64,000 nt of DNA from Salminus brasiliensis (GCF_030463535.1 NC_132887.1:21036943-21100942), one strand, 5' to 3'. Positions 36,501-62,215 are shown, numbered from the stretch's first letter. Notes: generated by a model not told the origin, from the letters alone. Made by a program: numbers and translations.

Positions 36501-39500
36501 TTGGCCACATTGAGAATCAGGGGATTCCTCTCACTCCACACAACAAAGCTGTTAACCAGGTCCCTGTATCCTCCATCCTCATCATCCCTGATGCATCCGA
36601 CTACCACAGAGTCATCAGAGAATTTCTGAAGGTGGCAGAGTTCTGACCTGTACTGGAAGTCAGTGGTGTACAGGGTAAAGAGAGGGGAGAGAGAACAGTT
36701 CCCTGTGGTGCTCCAGTGCTGCTGACTAAGCACTCAGACCGGTTGGATCCCAGCTGCACATACTGGGGTCTGTCAGACAGGTAGTCCATGACCCAGGCAA
36801 CAGTGGACCTGTCCACCTGCATTCTGTCCATCTTTCCCCCCAGCATCAGAGGTTGGATGGTGTTAAATGCACTTGAGAAATCTAAGAAAATGATTCTCAC
36901 TAAGGAGTTGTTCTGGTCCAGATGGGCGTGTACCTTCTGCAGTAAATAGATGACAAGTCAAGTCAAGTCAAGTGGGTTTTATTGTCATTTCAACTACATA
37001 CAGAGTACACAGTGAAACGAAACAACGTTCCTCCAGGACCATGGTGCAACATAGACAGTGCATACAAGACACAAGTGCAACACAAACAAACAAGTGCGGA
37101 CAGACAACACAACACAGTACAGACCAGAGAATAATAAATAATTACGGTAGTGTGCAAATTGTGCAATGTGCAATAAATAGAGTCCAGTGAGGTAGTAAAG
37201 TTATTAGTGCAAATGCTTGTGCAAAAAATGCTTCCCATGTTATCTGGGGTAAAATGGTTGGAAAGAGAGAGAGAGAGGGAGAGTGTACATGTACCAGAAA
37301 GATATCAGTTCGGAAGTTGAGTTGTGTTGAGGAGTCTGATGGCTTGGGGGAAGAAGCTGTTGCAGAGTCTGGTCGTGTTGGACCGGATGCTGCGGTACCT
37401 TCTTCCTGATGGCAGGAGGGAGAACAGTCTGTGTGAAGGGTGGGTGGAGTCATCCACAATGCTGGTTGCTTTGCGGATGCAGCGGGTGGTGTAAATGTCC
37501 ATGACGGAGGGGAGAGAGACTCCGATGATCTTCTCAGCTGTCCTCACAATGCGTTGGAGGGACTTGCGGTCAGAGGCTGTGCAGGTCCCAAACCAGGCAG
37601 TGATGCAGCTGCTTAGGATGCTCTCTATGGTTCCCCTATAGAAGAGGGTGAGGATGGGTGGAGGGAGACGGGCCTTTCTCAGCTTCCGGAGGAAGTAGAG
37701 ACGCTGTTGGGCTTTCTTGGCTGTAGAGCTGGTGTTCAGGGACCAGGTGAGGTTCTCCGCTAGGTGGACACCAAGGAACATGGTGCTCTTAACGATCTCC
37801 ACAGAGGAGCCGTTGATGTTAAGCGGAGAGTGGTCCGGTCTTGATTTCCTGAAGTCAACAACCATTTCCTTGGTCTTCTCTACATTCCAGTGAAGGTTGT
37901 TGACTGTACACCAGTCTGTCAGCTGCTGCACCTCCTCTCTGTATGCTGACTCGTCGCCTTTGCTGATGAGACCCAGCACAGTTGTATCATCGGCGAATAC
38001 CACAAGAGAGGACTCAGTACACTGCCCTGGGGTGCCCCAGTGTTCATGGTGATGGTGCTGGAGCTGCTGTCCCCGAACCGGACTAACTGGGGCCTTCCTG
38101 TCAGGAAGTCCAGGATCCAGTTGCAGAGGGGGGTGTTGAAGCCCAGCAGGCTTAACTTCCTGGTGAGGTTCTGTGGGATAATGGTGTTGAATGCTGAACT
38201 GAAGTCTATGAACAGCATTCTGACGTAGGTGTCCTTCTTCTCCAGGTGGGTAAGGGAGAGATGAAGGGTGGTGGTGATGGCATCGTCCGTGGAGCGGTTG
38301 GATGCAAATTGCAGGGGGTCCAATGAAGAGGGCAGTTGGTTCTTGATGTTCCTCATGACTAACCTCTCGAAGCACTTCATGATGATGGGCGTGAGAGCTA
38401 CGGGACGGTAGTCATTGAGGCAGGACACCGTGGACTTCTTTGGCACGGGGACGATGGTGGTGGTCTTGAGGCAAGTTGGGACAGTGGAGCTGCGCAGGGA
38501 GACGTTGAAGATGTCCGTGAGAACATCTGTCAACTGGTCTGCACACTCTCTGAGCACTCTGCCGGGGATGTTGTCTGGTCCTGCAGCTTTCCGTGGGTTG
38601 ACTCTGCGCAGTTTTCCTCACGCCCACTGCAGTCAGGCACAACACATGCTCGTCCGGCTTGGGTGTGGTCTTTCTCACCAACGCGTTGTTCTGTGCCTCA
38701 AACCGTGCATAAAAGTCGTTCAGGGCATCGGGGAGGAAGGCATCACTGTCACAGGACGGTGGCATTGTCCTGTAGTTTGTGATTTCCTGGATGCCCTGCC
38801 ACATGCGCCGTGTGTCACCCGTGTCCTTAAAGTGGTTGTGGATTCTCTGGGCGTGTGCGTGTGATGTGAGGGCCACAGGTCTATAGTCGTTTAAGGAGGA
38901 GGTGGTAGACTTCTTTGGAACAGGAACCAGGCATGATGTTTTCCACAGCACTGGCACCTTCTCCTGTTTAAGGCTCTTGTTGAAGAGGTGCTGTAGGATA
39001 CATACATGGAGATCTGCGAAAGAATTGTGAAAGAATTAATTGTAAATTGTAGTTGTAATAATGCACAATTAACACTTTGTTAAGACCCTGTTACGTAAAT
39101 TATTAGTCTAATAAGTGAGTAGTGATGAGTGTAACATACAGCACCTAAAATGTCCAGTACACGATTTGCGGAAGATGGGCAGATGTTAGTTTAATCCTTT
39201 TAAAAACCAAAAGTTGATGAAATGTGAATATAATAATATAAATAATAAACAAATTCTTGCATGGAACTTTTAATGACATAAGAGATTTAATTTTTTGCAC
39301 CTAACGTACTGTTAATAGATAGTAGAGTTCATGATGCAGACTGACTGATTAAATACTTATTTTGTGCTTTTTAGACTCTACTTTAGGAGGCGTAGAATAT
39401 GAAACACTTCCAGTTGTGTTGGTGACTAATTAAACTCACAAAATTTATCATTTCACACATACCTAATAACTGGTTGTGCCATCTTTAGCAACACAAAAGC

Positions 39501-42500
39501 AAAGCTTCCTAGAACTGAAGATCAATCTTTTTATTGCTGTGGAGGAATTACAGCCTTTTTTCCTTCGCAGAATGTCTTTCATTTAGCCACATTGGATGGC
39601 TTTTGAGCATGTCCTACCACAGGATCTCAAAGGGGTTCAAGTCAGGACTTTGAGCAGGTCACTCCAAAACAGTAATTTTATGGAATTTCCTAAACCATTG
39701 CTAAAAGCATGTGTAAAAAAACAGCTAAATGTGGTCTAAACAGCACAAAATGTCTTTAGGACCAAATCTGTGTGTAGCTGCTTTAACAGTCATGACAAAA
39801 CGCTGTGACATTTTTACCAACCAGCAAAAACAACAGACCTCAGACAGACAGTTCTCAATGTGGAACAGCAGACGAAATCCTGAAATAGGTTAGAGATCAT
39901 GTGCACCTCTGTGCACCATGTTCAAGAAGAGTGGGCTACAATGGACTCTGATGTAATCCTTACCTGACAAAATTGGCGCTGTTATAGGCAGGGAGATAAT
40001 GGCGTTATAAAACTAGAGATGTGGCATAATTTTTATGTTATACTAAGCCAACATATAAAACATATGTCCCCAAACGTTTACTGGCCAGTGTATGAATTTT
40101 CATCTTGTTCTCAGGTTAGCATCTGCCCTCACCTACTATGGGATCTGCTTCAGCATTGGGAGTTTTGGGGTGGATATCTACTTGGCTCAGTTCTTCTCAG
40201 GGTTGTCAGAGTCTCCGTCCCTCCTCCTACCCCTTCTGCTGGCACGATGGGGACGTAGACCTTTCAGCATGGCGAGTCTGCTGCTTAGCGGCACTGGCTG
40301 CTTGCTCTCTCTCCTTGTCTCCAGATTCTGTGGTAAGGAAGACAGTCTGCAGATATAAAAATGTTCCATTTAATGTCATAGACTAGACATGGAACAAGAG
40401 GTAGGAACCTTAAGAACCAAGAACCAAAGGGGAAACCACCCTTTTCTGATTGATGCTGGAGAGCAAGAAAGCAAAGTAATCAGAGAATACCAATGGTTAT
40501 TGTGATGGTCAATGTGAGAGCATGACAGGAGTTATCAAGGTAGAGTGAAGTTAAGGAGAGTACTGATGAGAGTCCACATCTTGTGGACAATCAAGAGGTC
40601 AACAGACATCACACACAAAAACCTTGTATCCCCAAAATTTTACAGGAGGAGGACAAAACCTTCTTAACTTTCAATGGAGGTCAATGTACAAATATTAGAT
40701 TTTTCATTTTGGAGCATTTCTGTCACCCATTAATCTTGAAATTCTGACACTGCAAAGTGAACAGTGAAAAACAAAAAAAATGAGATTTAAGATTTTTGCA
40801 GGTCAGCAAATATAAAAACATAATAAGTCATAGGAATTTAGCCATGTTTAAATGATAGCATCCATACATCAGTAAACTAAATAAATTATCCATGTTACAA
40901 GAGGTTCAGCAAAAACGTATTTAGTAGGTATGCTTTCAGTCTAGAAAAACTGCACATGCCTCATTTCTATGTCCTTAGACATACCTGCTCTGGTGATGGC
41001 ACTGGCTCTGATAGGGAAGCTGTGTGTGCAGGCAACCACTTGTGTTTCTCTTCTCTATGGCATTGAGCTCTTCCCTACTGTCATAAGGTAAGTCCTAAAT
41101 TTTCCAAAAGAAGACTGTCATTAAAGGTACTCTCACGCTATAATGTGACTACAATTCATGCTATGCTGTTCCTAAAACAGATTCATCCGCTACACCGTCA
41201 ATTTCTGTGGTCTTTCTGTGGTTCTGTGGGGGCTGCAAAGTCACACCTCAAAAAAACAATGTTTTTTAATGAGGCTGTGCACAACAGCACTGAGGCTGAA
41301 ATCCTGGCACTGTTTGAGTTCTCTATGCATCCTGCAGGATTTGTGTCATTACTGTGTTAAATCAATAAGAATGAGACCACAAAAAGGCATAGTAGATGAC
41401 ATGGGCTTGACATTTACAATGACAGTGATTCCTAGTAGTTGCTGTATGCCTGGCAGCTTCCAGAGCTGGCTAAAAATTAGGGGTGGAAGAAAATATTAAT
41501 AATATATCAAAGTACTAAGATATTTCACTTTTTTATTTGACTGAATTTGAATAGATTCTGCAAAACACACAGATTTGACATTAATAGTTTACATGTAAAA
41601 ACAGATGGCAGACAGTAGTTCATTTTATGTTGTGCTGTACTCGGTCTTCAGATCCCACTGGTCTTATACTCAGATTGTATGCATAGGATGGTATGTTCAG
41701 TCTAGTATATCGTCTTACTTACAGTCTCACAATATATCACTATATATTAATTTGTAACCCCTGTATCATGATACATATCATATCATATCAGTTCTTGCCA
41801 ATACGTAGCCCTATGAAGCTTTAACTGTAATTATAAACACTTATATATATACTATGTTTATGAATATATTACCATGGTTATGAATGTTGCAAAAGATTTA
41901 TATTGCAGTCACATCTGTTTCAGAAACTTGTGGATACAATCTACAGTATGCTACAATCCTCATTAAATTTTATCTCAGTGTGAAGCAGCATCTGTTATTA
42001 AACACTACAGTTACTACAAATCTCTTACAGGCAGAAGTGTGTTGGTCTAGTCAGCCTATGTTACCGGGTGGGCTGCATTGTCAATGCAGTGGTGGCCCCC
42101 AAAGGTGGGGTCTCTCTTGGAGCCATGATCTGTTACAGCAGTGGGCCCATCCTGGGTGCCGGACTATGCTTACTGCTCCCAGAGACCAGCGGCATCCCTT
42201 TACCAGACACCGTCCAGGACTGCGAGAAACAACCCAGGCTGGAACTCGGGTCCTGCTGTCCTCAGTGAGACACTCTTGTATTTAACACTTGATGTCATGT
42301 CTACAGCTCTTGATTTCTGTGTTGATGAATAATAAAACGTAGTCTGTTCATTAAATGTAGTGACAATTATAGACACACACAATCTGACTAAACTAGTAAC
42401 GCACAAACAGTTGGACTGTTCATGCCTGAGCACATTGAGTAAACATCCACAGTGCAGGCTAGAAAAAGTAAGTGATACTCTGTGTTGATGGCTTCAAGAG

Positions 42501-43150
42501 GTAACTGGTAAAAGGTGTTTCAAGTAAGCAGATGAGATTGGAAGTGGGGGTTTTACAGCTTACCAGGCACACAAAGCCTGACAAGTGGATAGTTTCTAAG
42601 AGGAACAGATTTGTCAGTAGCCAGGATGTGTGTGCCTTTATGTAATGGGCAAAGCACCTGTAAGATCCACACTTTTAAATCTCATCTACTTTAAGGCAAA
42701 CAACATTTTACAAGACAGCAAAGGACATGTTATGAAACATGAAACTGGACAATTTCTAGCCTTCTCCAGTTGTACATCTCTATGTACAACTATTTGTGTG
42801 TTTTCAGTGTAGTTAGGCTGCGTTTGTCAATAACTGTGACTTTCGTAATGATCAGAGCACATTTTTATTAGTCATCAATGCAGAAATCAATGGTGTGATG
42901 CAACAGGTAATACCACTGAGCAACCACACCATGTCGAAGACCAGGGTTTGATTCTTGGTCTGGGTGACTATGCTGCGCTACACCAATAAGAGTCCTTGGG
43001 CAAGATTTCTAACACTACACTGTCCCACCTCCGTAATATGACAAAACCTTGTATGTCACTCTGGATAAGAGCATCAGCTAAATGCCATAAATGTAAATGT
43101 AAATCCAGCTAATTCCAAAGAAGTTAGAGTTAGTACACTTACTTTCTTCC

Positions 43151-43202
<52 letters not shown>

Positions 43203-45125
43203 CAAATATAAAAAAGTACAATGTAGACCCTATTGTACTGATACTTTTTACATGATCCAGAATGCAGTTGTCTTTTGAATATTTATATGTAATGATTATG
43301 AAATTATTATTATAACTGAATTCTGTCAGTCTAAATTTATTGCATCGTGAGAAAAGGTTCTAGAAATCAGCTCTTGTGGAGTCTGGCTCATTTGGTTTGC
43401 AGTCTAGCAAGCTTTTCTTTTTGTGCAGCAGACTGTTAGATGAGCTGCTCTATATTGAGCAATGTGTGCTTCCAGATCCTTTTTAGCTTCCATATATTTT
43501 TAGTCACTTGTTTTAATAGTACTTGGAACTCTCTATTAAAAAGGTCACTGAGCTTTCATCTGTATGGACCGTTCAGGCCTGCACAATATTGAATCCTCTG
43601 CATATAACAATCTATTCCTAACCAGTCACGTTCTGTTTAAAAAAATGGAATAATGGTGTTGAAGACACTAAAATCTAACCTCTATAACATCTAAAATTCT
43701 GCTGTCTGGTTCTTTTAAATAAGCCACAGTCTTCTGAACTACAGTGATCTTAGCCTACAAGATGAATGTAGTAATCTTTGTGGTAATCTTTAAAGCAGAT
43801 TGAAAAAAAGTGACATTCATTTTGTAAAATACTCCATATTAAAGTATGTATTAGCATGCCAAAGAATGCTTTTTTAGTATTCAAGTTAGTATTTAGAAGT
43901 ATTTATTGTTCCTTATTTATTGTTAAATATCTGGCTTTGGTTGGGACAAAAATGCTCAGACGCAGTATTATGAGTCTGTTTACAACCCTGTTATTTTGCC
44001 TCAGAATGAACCCCCCTGCTTTTATTAGCTGGTTCACGACACCAGGACAGCTAACAGCTTCTAGCATAGCTTAGTGTAGCTTTTTGTAATAATTCACAGG
44101 TTTTGCTGTCCTCTCTGGGTCTTCTCAGTGTCCAGTCTGCATGGTGCGTGGTTAGGTAGCTAAAGAGATCATAGTAAAGTCTGGTAAGGTTACATTTTAG
44201 CTCCCCCCTCCGGCTGTTGCATCCAGCTACCTTTATTGGCTTCCCTCAGTGCATGGATTTCCACGGTCAGCTGTAGCTTCCAGCTACAGCTTTACCAGGT
44301 CGGCTAACATTAACTTTTAGTCTTTTTAGCCTCGAAGTAGCCATTGCACTTAGCCTCAAAAGGCCTTCACCAGCCGGCTGGGTGTATGTAAACTTGAAAG
44401 TGTAAATAAAGAGTCAAGACTGTTGTGTAACAGTTTTAAAGCTTTGAAATTGGCACATTTTACAGCTCACTGAGGTCCACAGTATGTCCACAGCACGTCC
44501 ATGTATCAAACTCTCATTATTCAACTCTACCAAGACACAGTTTTCCATTCTAGGACATGGAAATCCTTCTCAAGCAAGTCAAGTTTGTCCATACTGCTGC
44601 TGTGATATTTGCCATGATGCTCAGGGCAGACAGATCAAGCTGTCTTTTAAAGACTTGAAGATGGAACAATAAGCCGTCAGACTTATTGGGACTGTGTTGT
44701 GAATCACTTAACTGCATTCTGCAAAGGAGGAAAACATGGTAGTCTTATATATCATCTAAAAGTTAAAAATGCTGATAATTCTCATTCTTTGAACGAGTAA
44801 ATGTGCTGCTCCAAGTGTTGAGGTTTATGAATTTGGCCAATTCTCTCTCTAAATAAACACAGATTTATCCTTAAGGTCACTCAGTGCAAAGACAACAGCA
44901 ATAGTTTCCTATTAGGCACCACACTGTGGTATAGTTCTACACCCATTTTCTAATGACGCTTTATAAGCTACAGTCATTGTTACTGACTGAACCATTAATG
45001 TGGTTTTTGCTCCTTTTGACAGGTGGTCATCAAAGCGCAAGCCAAAACAGGAAGCCGCTTTTACTAAGGTAAAGGACTTGGAGAGCCAACTGGAATCCAA
45101 CCCTTCCTCCAGCACTTCACCATGA
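30580..45125 (+). CDS. SLC22-type (organic ion transporter) MFS membrane transporter
   Basis: Ten exons: 30580-30789, 30957-31057, 31165-31319, 33984-34152, 34238-34340, 34481-34611, 40115-40332, 40979-41087, 42031-42264 and 45023-45125. All introns are GT/AG with consistent phases, giving 510 residues. ATG 30580 has a good context (AGCTCCATGG) and an in-frame TAA 15 bases upstream. About twelve hydrophobic helices are visible. Family marks are GGALSDKYGKK between helices 2 and 3 (MFS motif A), IPESPRWLL after helix 6, ELFPTVIRQ after helix 10 and LLPETSG at the end of helix 12. SLC22 carriers move organic cations, anions or carnitine across the plasma membrane; the substrate cannot be told from this. 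Oddities: the first extracellular loop is short (about 45-50 residues), and the second motif-A copy reads LARWGRR, without the usual Asp. The closest member is undecided. Confidence 0.88.
31114..31140. repeat. (GT)n microsatellite
   Basis: A short GT run in the 107-base intron 2 of the transporter gene, 25 bases before the exon 3 acceptor. Confidence 0.9.
31890..33070 (-). mobile_element. Decayed non-LTR retrotransposon
   Basis: The minus strand contains broken reverse-transcriptase C-terminal text ([15 protein letters not shown] near 32700). The plus strand holds stereotyped fish-LINE strings such as CAGTTGTGTATCATCTGTGT, GGCAACATGTATAGTGTGAA and GAGGAGGAAACCTTGGGAGG. It looks like an I/Nimb-type element, but the class is uncertain. 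Many stops and gaps are present. Confidence 0.55.
33165..33490 (+). repeat. Interspersed repeat, copy in transporter intron 3
   Basis: It begins with AAGAGGAACAGATTTGTCAG and continues with ATTTATGTAATGGCCAAAGC and ATGAACAGTCCAACTGCTTG. The first part recurs directly at 42592-42720. The AACAGTCCAACTG part recurs inverted at 42340-42480. Confidence 0.65.
35440..36955 (-). mobile_element. L2/CR1-type LINE (element A), 3' part, interrupted by element B
   Basis: The minus strand encodes reverse-transcriptase and C-terminal segments: [35 protein letters not shown] (decayed catalytic box), [12 protein letters not shown] and [15 protein letters not shown], ending [15 protein letters not shown] frameshift breaks it near 36690. 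The 3' end, GGACAAATAAAGTGATC, runs into a (TCTA)n/(CTGT)n tail at 35440-35490, typical of fish LINEs of this type. Its upstream part resumes at 38861-39005, beyond element B. Confidence 0.8.
36956..38860 (-). mobile_element. L2/CR1-type LINE (element B) inserted into element A
   Basis: The minus strand encodes much of a second, different reverse transcriptase: [60 protein letters not shown] and a typical C terminus ([20 protein letters not shown]). The 3' tail is (ACTTG)n at about 36956-36975 after CAATAAAACCC. The element is 5'-truncated. It carries a frameshift near 38620 and a small deletion near 38010 that removes the segment before the FADD box, so it is inactive. Confidence 0.8.
38861..39005 (-). 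mobile_element. 5' fragment of LINE element A
   Basis: The minus strand reads [20 protein letters not shown] and ends at VALTS exactly where element B starts. It precedes the element A part at 36955 in coding order. About 40-50 codons are missing between the two A parts, so the insertion came with, or was followed by, a deletion. Confidence 0.7.
39420..39700. mobile_element. Tc1/mariner-type remnant
   Basis: The strings AACTGGTTGTGCCATCTTTA, ATTTAGCCACATTGGATGGC and GGGGTTCAAGTCAGGACTTT, in this order, match a common fish Tc1/mariner-type repeat. No open frame remains. Confidence 0.5.
42340..42480 (-). repeat. Interspersed repeat, inverted partial copy of 33165-33490
   Basis: AACAGTTGGACTGTTCATGC, read on the minus strand, matches the ATGAACAGTCCAACTG block at about 33365. 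It lies just after exon 9 of the transporter gene. Confidence 0.5.
42592..42885 (+). repeat. Interspersed repeat, direct copy of 33165-33490
   Basis: AAGAGGAACAGATTTGTCAG, then TTTATGTAATGGGCAAAGCA and GATCAGAGCACATTTTTATT, follow the same order as the copy at 33.2-33.5 kb. Confidence 0.65.
42888..43107 (+). mobile_element. tRNA-derived SINE, nearly full length
   Basis: The tRNA-like head has a B-box variant GGTTTGATTCTTGGTCTGG (about 42945). The body reads CTTGGGCAAGATTTCTAACA, and the stereotyped tail reads CACTCTGGATAAGAGCATCA with AATGCCATAAATGTAAATGT. Head, body and tail are all present. Orientation is plus. Confidence 0.75.
43154..43201. repeat. (TA)n microsatellite
   Basis: A TA run just downstream of the SINE, in the last intron of the transporter gene. 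Confidence 0.95.
43960..44400. other. Unclassified stretch in the last transporter intron
   Basis: More GC-rich than its surroundings, with recurring CAGCTA, TTAGC and GGCTAAC motifs. I see no exon, terminal repeat or tRNA-like box. Confidence 0.25.
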
Positions 45126-45619
45126 ACGTTGAATCTTCTGCAAAACAGGTCTACTCCATTGTCCCTTTCAGCAAAGATGTGAAGTGGTCTGGCTTAGAAA
45201 CTCTGCTGCCTCGGCTGCCTTCATAATCATTATAATCTTAAGTGTTTATGTATATAAAATTTGAAAGTCCCTGAAAAGTGCCAACCAGTCGAAATGCAAG
45301 CAGCAACCGTACTTTGGACCGCAGGGCAGAATTTCATAGATGTCCGTAGATTTTTGTTTTGCCTCTGCTGTTCAACAGGGCAAATGCTTTTCACATGATG
45401 CTGTAGACAATGTTACGGACTTCAGTGCTTACTGACCATATGAATGTGTCCTGGAGACACAGGATGTCCTGGAAGAACCTCTCCCTTAGTGAGAACTGTC
45501 TGTGAACCCAGATCCATGTGCTGCATGCCGGAGGCTGATGCAGGAATGGTTACAAAAGCCTTTTTCTTCAAGATGGTAACACAAATGCCAGTAGAACCTC
45601 TTTACAGAATGTCTTACAC

Positions 45620-45650
45620 AAACACACACACACACACACACACACACTTG
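45620..45650. repeat. (CA)n microsatellite
   Basis: A CA run in the 3' untranslated region of the transporter gene. Confidence 0.9.
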
Positions 45651-45747
45651 GGTCAGTTGTTTTTTCTAAGCTTTTTTCAGCCTTTTAATTTGAGCACCTA
45701 TTTGTTCAATATGAATTTTATGCTTATATCTATTCATTTTCATAAAG

Positions 45748-45753
45748 AATAAA
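45748..45753 (+). promoter_or_regulatory. AATAAA poly(A) signal for the SLC22-type gene
   Basis: Canonical hexamer 623 bases after the stop at 45125, followed by a T-rich stretch. Confidence 0.65.
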
Positions 45754-46358
45754 GCTCCTTTTTGTAACCATCTTGACTGCCATGTGTTGATTATGATGTG
45801 CTAATGAACATGATTCCATACTGTTGGTCTAGATCACAGGATCCTGGAGTACAGCATACCCACTGGAACTTAGAAAGGACCCAGTATCCCAAAAGCAACC
45901 TTTAAAGAACATTGATCCAGTCTTTGTCCCCACTTTCCTGCAGCCTCTACTCGTCCAGGAAGGCATTACACTGGGGTCCAGTTTCCTAGACTCCTAGGGA
46001 TTAAGACTAATCCTGAAATACATAGCATTCCATCCAAGCATCATCTTATCTGCTTCTTCCTTGTCAAGAAATCTTCATTCATTCTGAATGGAGATTTCCT
46101 ATTGAACAAAAAATACTGTTTATTACTTACTGCGTGTCCAGTAAACTGGCATGTTAAATGTTGGAACATTGCATTCAAGATTTGATTGGATTCAGCCACA
46201 AAAATATTAGCAGTTGGTTACTGAGGTCATATAAACACCACTCCAGCTCATTTTAGGAGGTACTAGATGGGGCTGAATGGCATTGGACATAGTGACCTTA
46301 AGCTCATGTGCAGGTGCTCCCAAACGTGTTGCACTTTATTGCTATTGTATTTCTCACA

Positions 46359-46360
<2 letters not shown>

Positions 46361-46390
<30 letters not shown>
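46361..46390. repeat. (CA)n microsatellite
   Basis: A run of about 15 CA units. Confidence 0.9.
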
Positions 46391-46391
<1 letters not shown>

Positions 46392-46560
46392 ACCTGTGCA
46401 ACCAATGGTCCACTATTCAAATAATACCATCAGTGATATTATGGTGGTCCCTTTCCATTGATGGAATAGAGTAAGGGTAATTAATTATGCAGCAACAGAT
46501 GAGCTACAGTTAGTAGCATTACATCTACCTAGTACATCTATAGGTAGGTGGACCTGATTT

Positions 46561-46710
46561 GGTGCAGAGGTGGCTCAGCAGTTCCAGCTCTGGGCTATTG
46601 ATGACAGGGTTCGATACCCAGGTTCGGCCCTTGAGCAAGGCCCTTACTCTCATTGCTGTGTGTCCACACATGTTTGATACAAATGGTGAATGTGAACATG
46701 TGGTCAGTTA
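46561..46710 (+). mobile_element. tRNA-derived SINE, same family as 2185-2420
   Basis: It shares GAGGTGGCTCAGCAG, a B box GGGTTCGATACCC (about 46607) and CCCTTGAGCAAGGCCCTTA with the SINE at 2.2 kb. It is shorter internally. Confidence 0.6.
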
Positions 46711-47987
46711 GTTAATTAATGAGGATTCATTCACCATTCATTGGTGGTTCAAGATTTATTACATGAGCGCACTCCACACCTTATTCAAATGCCTACTCTA
46801 CAGGCATTTGTACAGTCCTTCTATCAGAGAAAACAGATGATCAAAAGGCAAAAAAAAAAAATTAAGGAGGTTGCATCAAACATCTTTAGCATTCAGGCAG
46901 CGGTGTGCGAGTAGTGGGAGTAGTTTTCTTTGGCTTTTTTATAGAGATGTTGAAGCTTATCGGTCCAAATGCTTCCTTATATGATGGTCATTTGTAACTT
47001 ATTGCAGTGGTTTGTGGTAATGGTATGATAATTGATGAGATGTGCATGCGTAACCTATTTGCGAACCATTGTTACTCATTAGCATACGCTCGTCCTAAAC
47101 AAACTGCTGGTGGAAAGTTTTCGGGAAGGTCCATTATACTTGTAATTTACTCACAGATTTGCTCATGTTTTCACAAAGGATTTATGAATGGAGAACGCTG
47201 AAACCTCTTTCCCATAAAGAAATAAGTACAAGTTAAATGATGAAACTAGGAATGATTATTGGCTGTTTGTATTTATACATACACTGTGTCTGGTCTTTGC
47301 GGTGTGAGGTCATTTTAACTCTTTAAAGCCTGGACCCTCACATAACTGGCTGAAAATTCTAATTTGTGAAAGCTGGAGTGTTCATTTGGCCTTTTTAAAA
47401 TAACATTTTCCATATATGACTTTAATTTTTTGTTCCACACTCAAAGCCCCATCTCCAAAAGTGCATAGCTCAGAGGGTAGAACAGAAAGCAGGACAGGTA
47501 TCAGAGGACCGGAAGGGAAACTTTCAAACATATAGAATGAACGACAGCCATTGTCCTACTTGCTACTAGTGGAGTTAAGACAAAGCATTGTCTGCCCTCT
47601 TGTGGGAAAATACACTGGCAGTTTCAACAGTTAGAAACATCCAATGTGTGGTTTCAAAGCATCACAAATCAACCAAGTATTATTTTAAGGTATTTATTAG
47701 AATCACTATTAACATCAGCAGTAAAAAGAATGATGAGTACATTATTCCCATATTAAATCACCCAGTAATATCCACTGTATAATTTCTTATGTTCTGATCT
47801 GCTAGCATTACAGGGCACAGCAAATCAGGAAAAATATGGCACACTGAAACCTTTGCGATAAATATATAAGCACTATATTTCTTATTTTTTCCTTCCATTA
47901 CTTGACAATACTGATCATATGATCTGTTAATGTATCCTCAAGAAACTGGCACCCACAGCAACAAAATTCAAATCCAGTCATTATATC

Positions 47988-47993
<6 letters not shown>

Positions 47994-48025
<32 letters not shown>
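47994..48025. repeat. (CA)n microsatellite
   Basis: A run of about 15 CA units. Confidence 0.9.
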
Positions 48026-48026
<1 letters not shown>

Positions 48027-48266
48027 TATTTTTTTGTATTAAAGGGTATGTGTATAAATGAACGCCATGTCAATGAGTGTATGTATAATATTATGTTTTC
48101 TTATTTGACTACTTCTAGATTTACAAAATCTATATTAATCTGTTAATCAGCAGAAAACAAACTATAACTATATAAAATATACTTTAAGACCAAAAAACAC
48201 AAAAACTGATCAGAAGCACTAAATGTACCACATGATCTACAAGCAACCTCTAAACCAAACCAAAGG

Positions 48267-48272
48267 TTTATT
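48267..48272 (-). promoter_or_regulatory. Possible AATAAA poly(A) signal for sh3yl1
   Basis: TTTATT on the plus strand, about 275 bases beyond the sh3yl1 stop. It is the nearest canonical hexamer in a plausible position. Confidence 0.35.
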
Positions 48273-48420
48273 TTTATGACCTGTTTAAAATAGTTATATC
48301 ATACGACAATAGATCTCAAACCTTAAAAAGAGAATAATACCCTTCTGACAGCAGGTTAACACTGAAAACCTTCTTCACTGAAAGTTGACATCTGAGCGTA
48401 GCCAAGCACCCGCTTAGGTT

Positions 48421-48423
<3 letters not shown>

Positions 48424-48456
<33 letters not shown>

Positions 48457-48460
48457 TAAT
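48424..48460. repeat. (AAT)n microsatellite
   Basis: A trinucleotide run in the inferred 3' untranslated region of sh3yl1. Confidence 0.9.
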
Positions 48461-48547
48461 AAAAACAAACCAAACCAAAAAAACTTCACTATGGAGCCTG
48501 GACCTTAAATCCCCAAGCCATACGCAAGGGCATTCGCATTAGTGTTC

Positions 48548-62215
<13,668 letters not shown>

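Larger units (their letters stand above)
45754..48266. other. Intergenic region between two convergent genes
   Basis: It contains (CA)n runs at 46361-46390 and 47994-48025 and a SINE fragment at 46561-46710. No open frame of convincing composition was seen. Confidence 0.5.

Noticed and set aside
37919..38957. Overlapping long minus-strand frames as host genes
   Set aside because: They are frames of decayed reverse transcriptases, explained by the LINE pair.
42960..43000. A genuine tRNA gene at the B-box-like sequence
   Set aside because: The cloverleaf is degraded and continues into a SINE body and tail.
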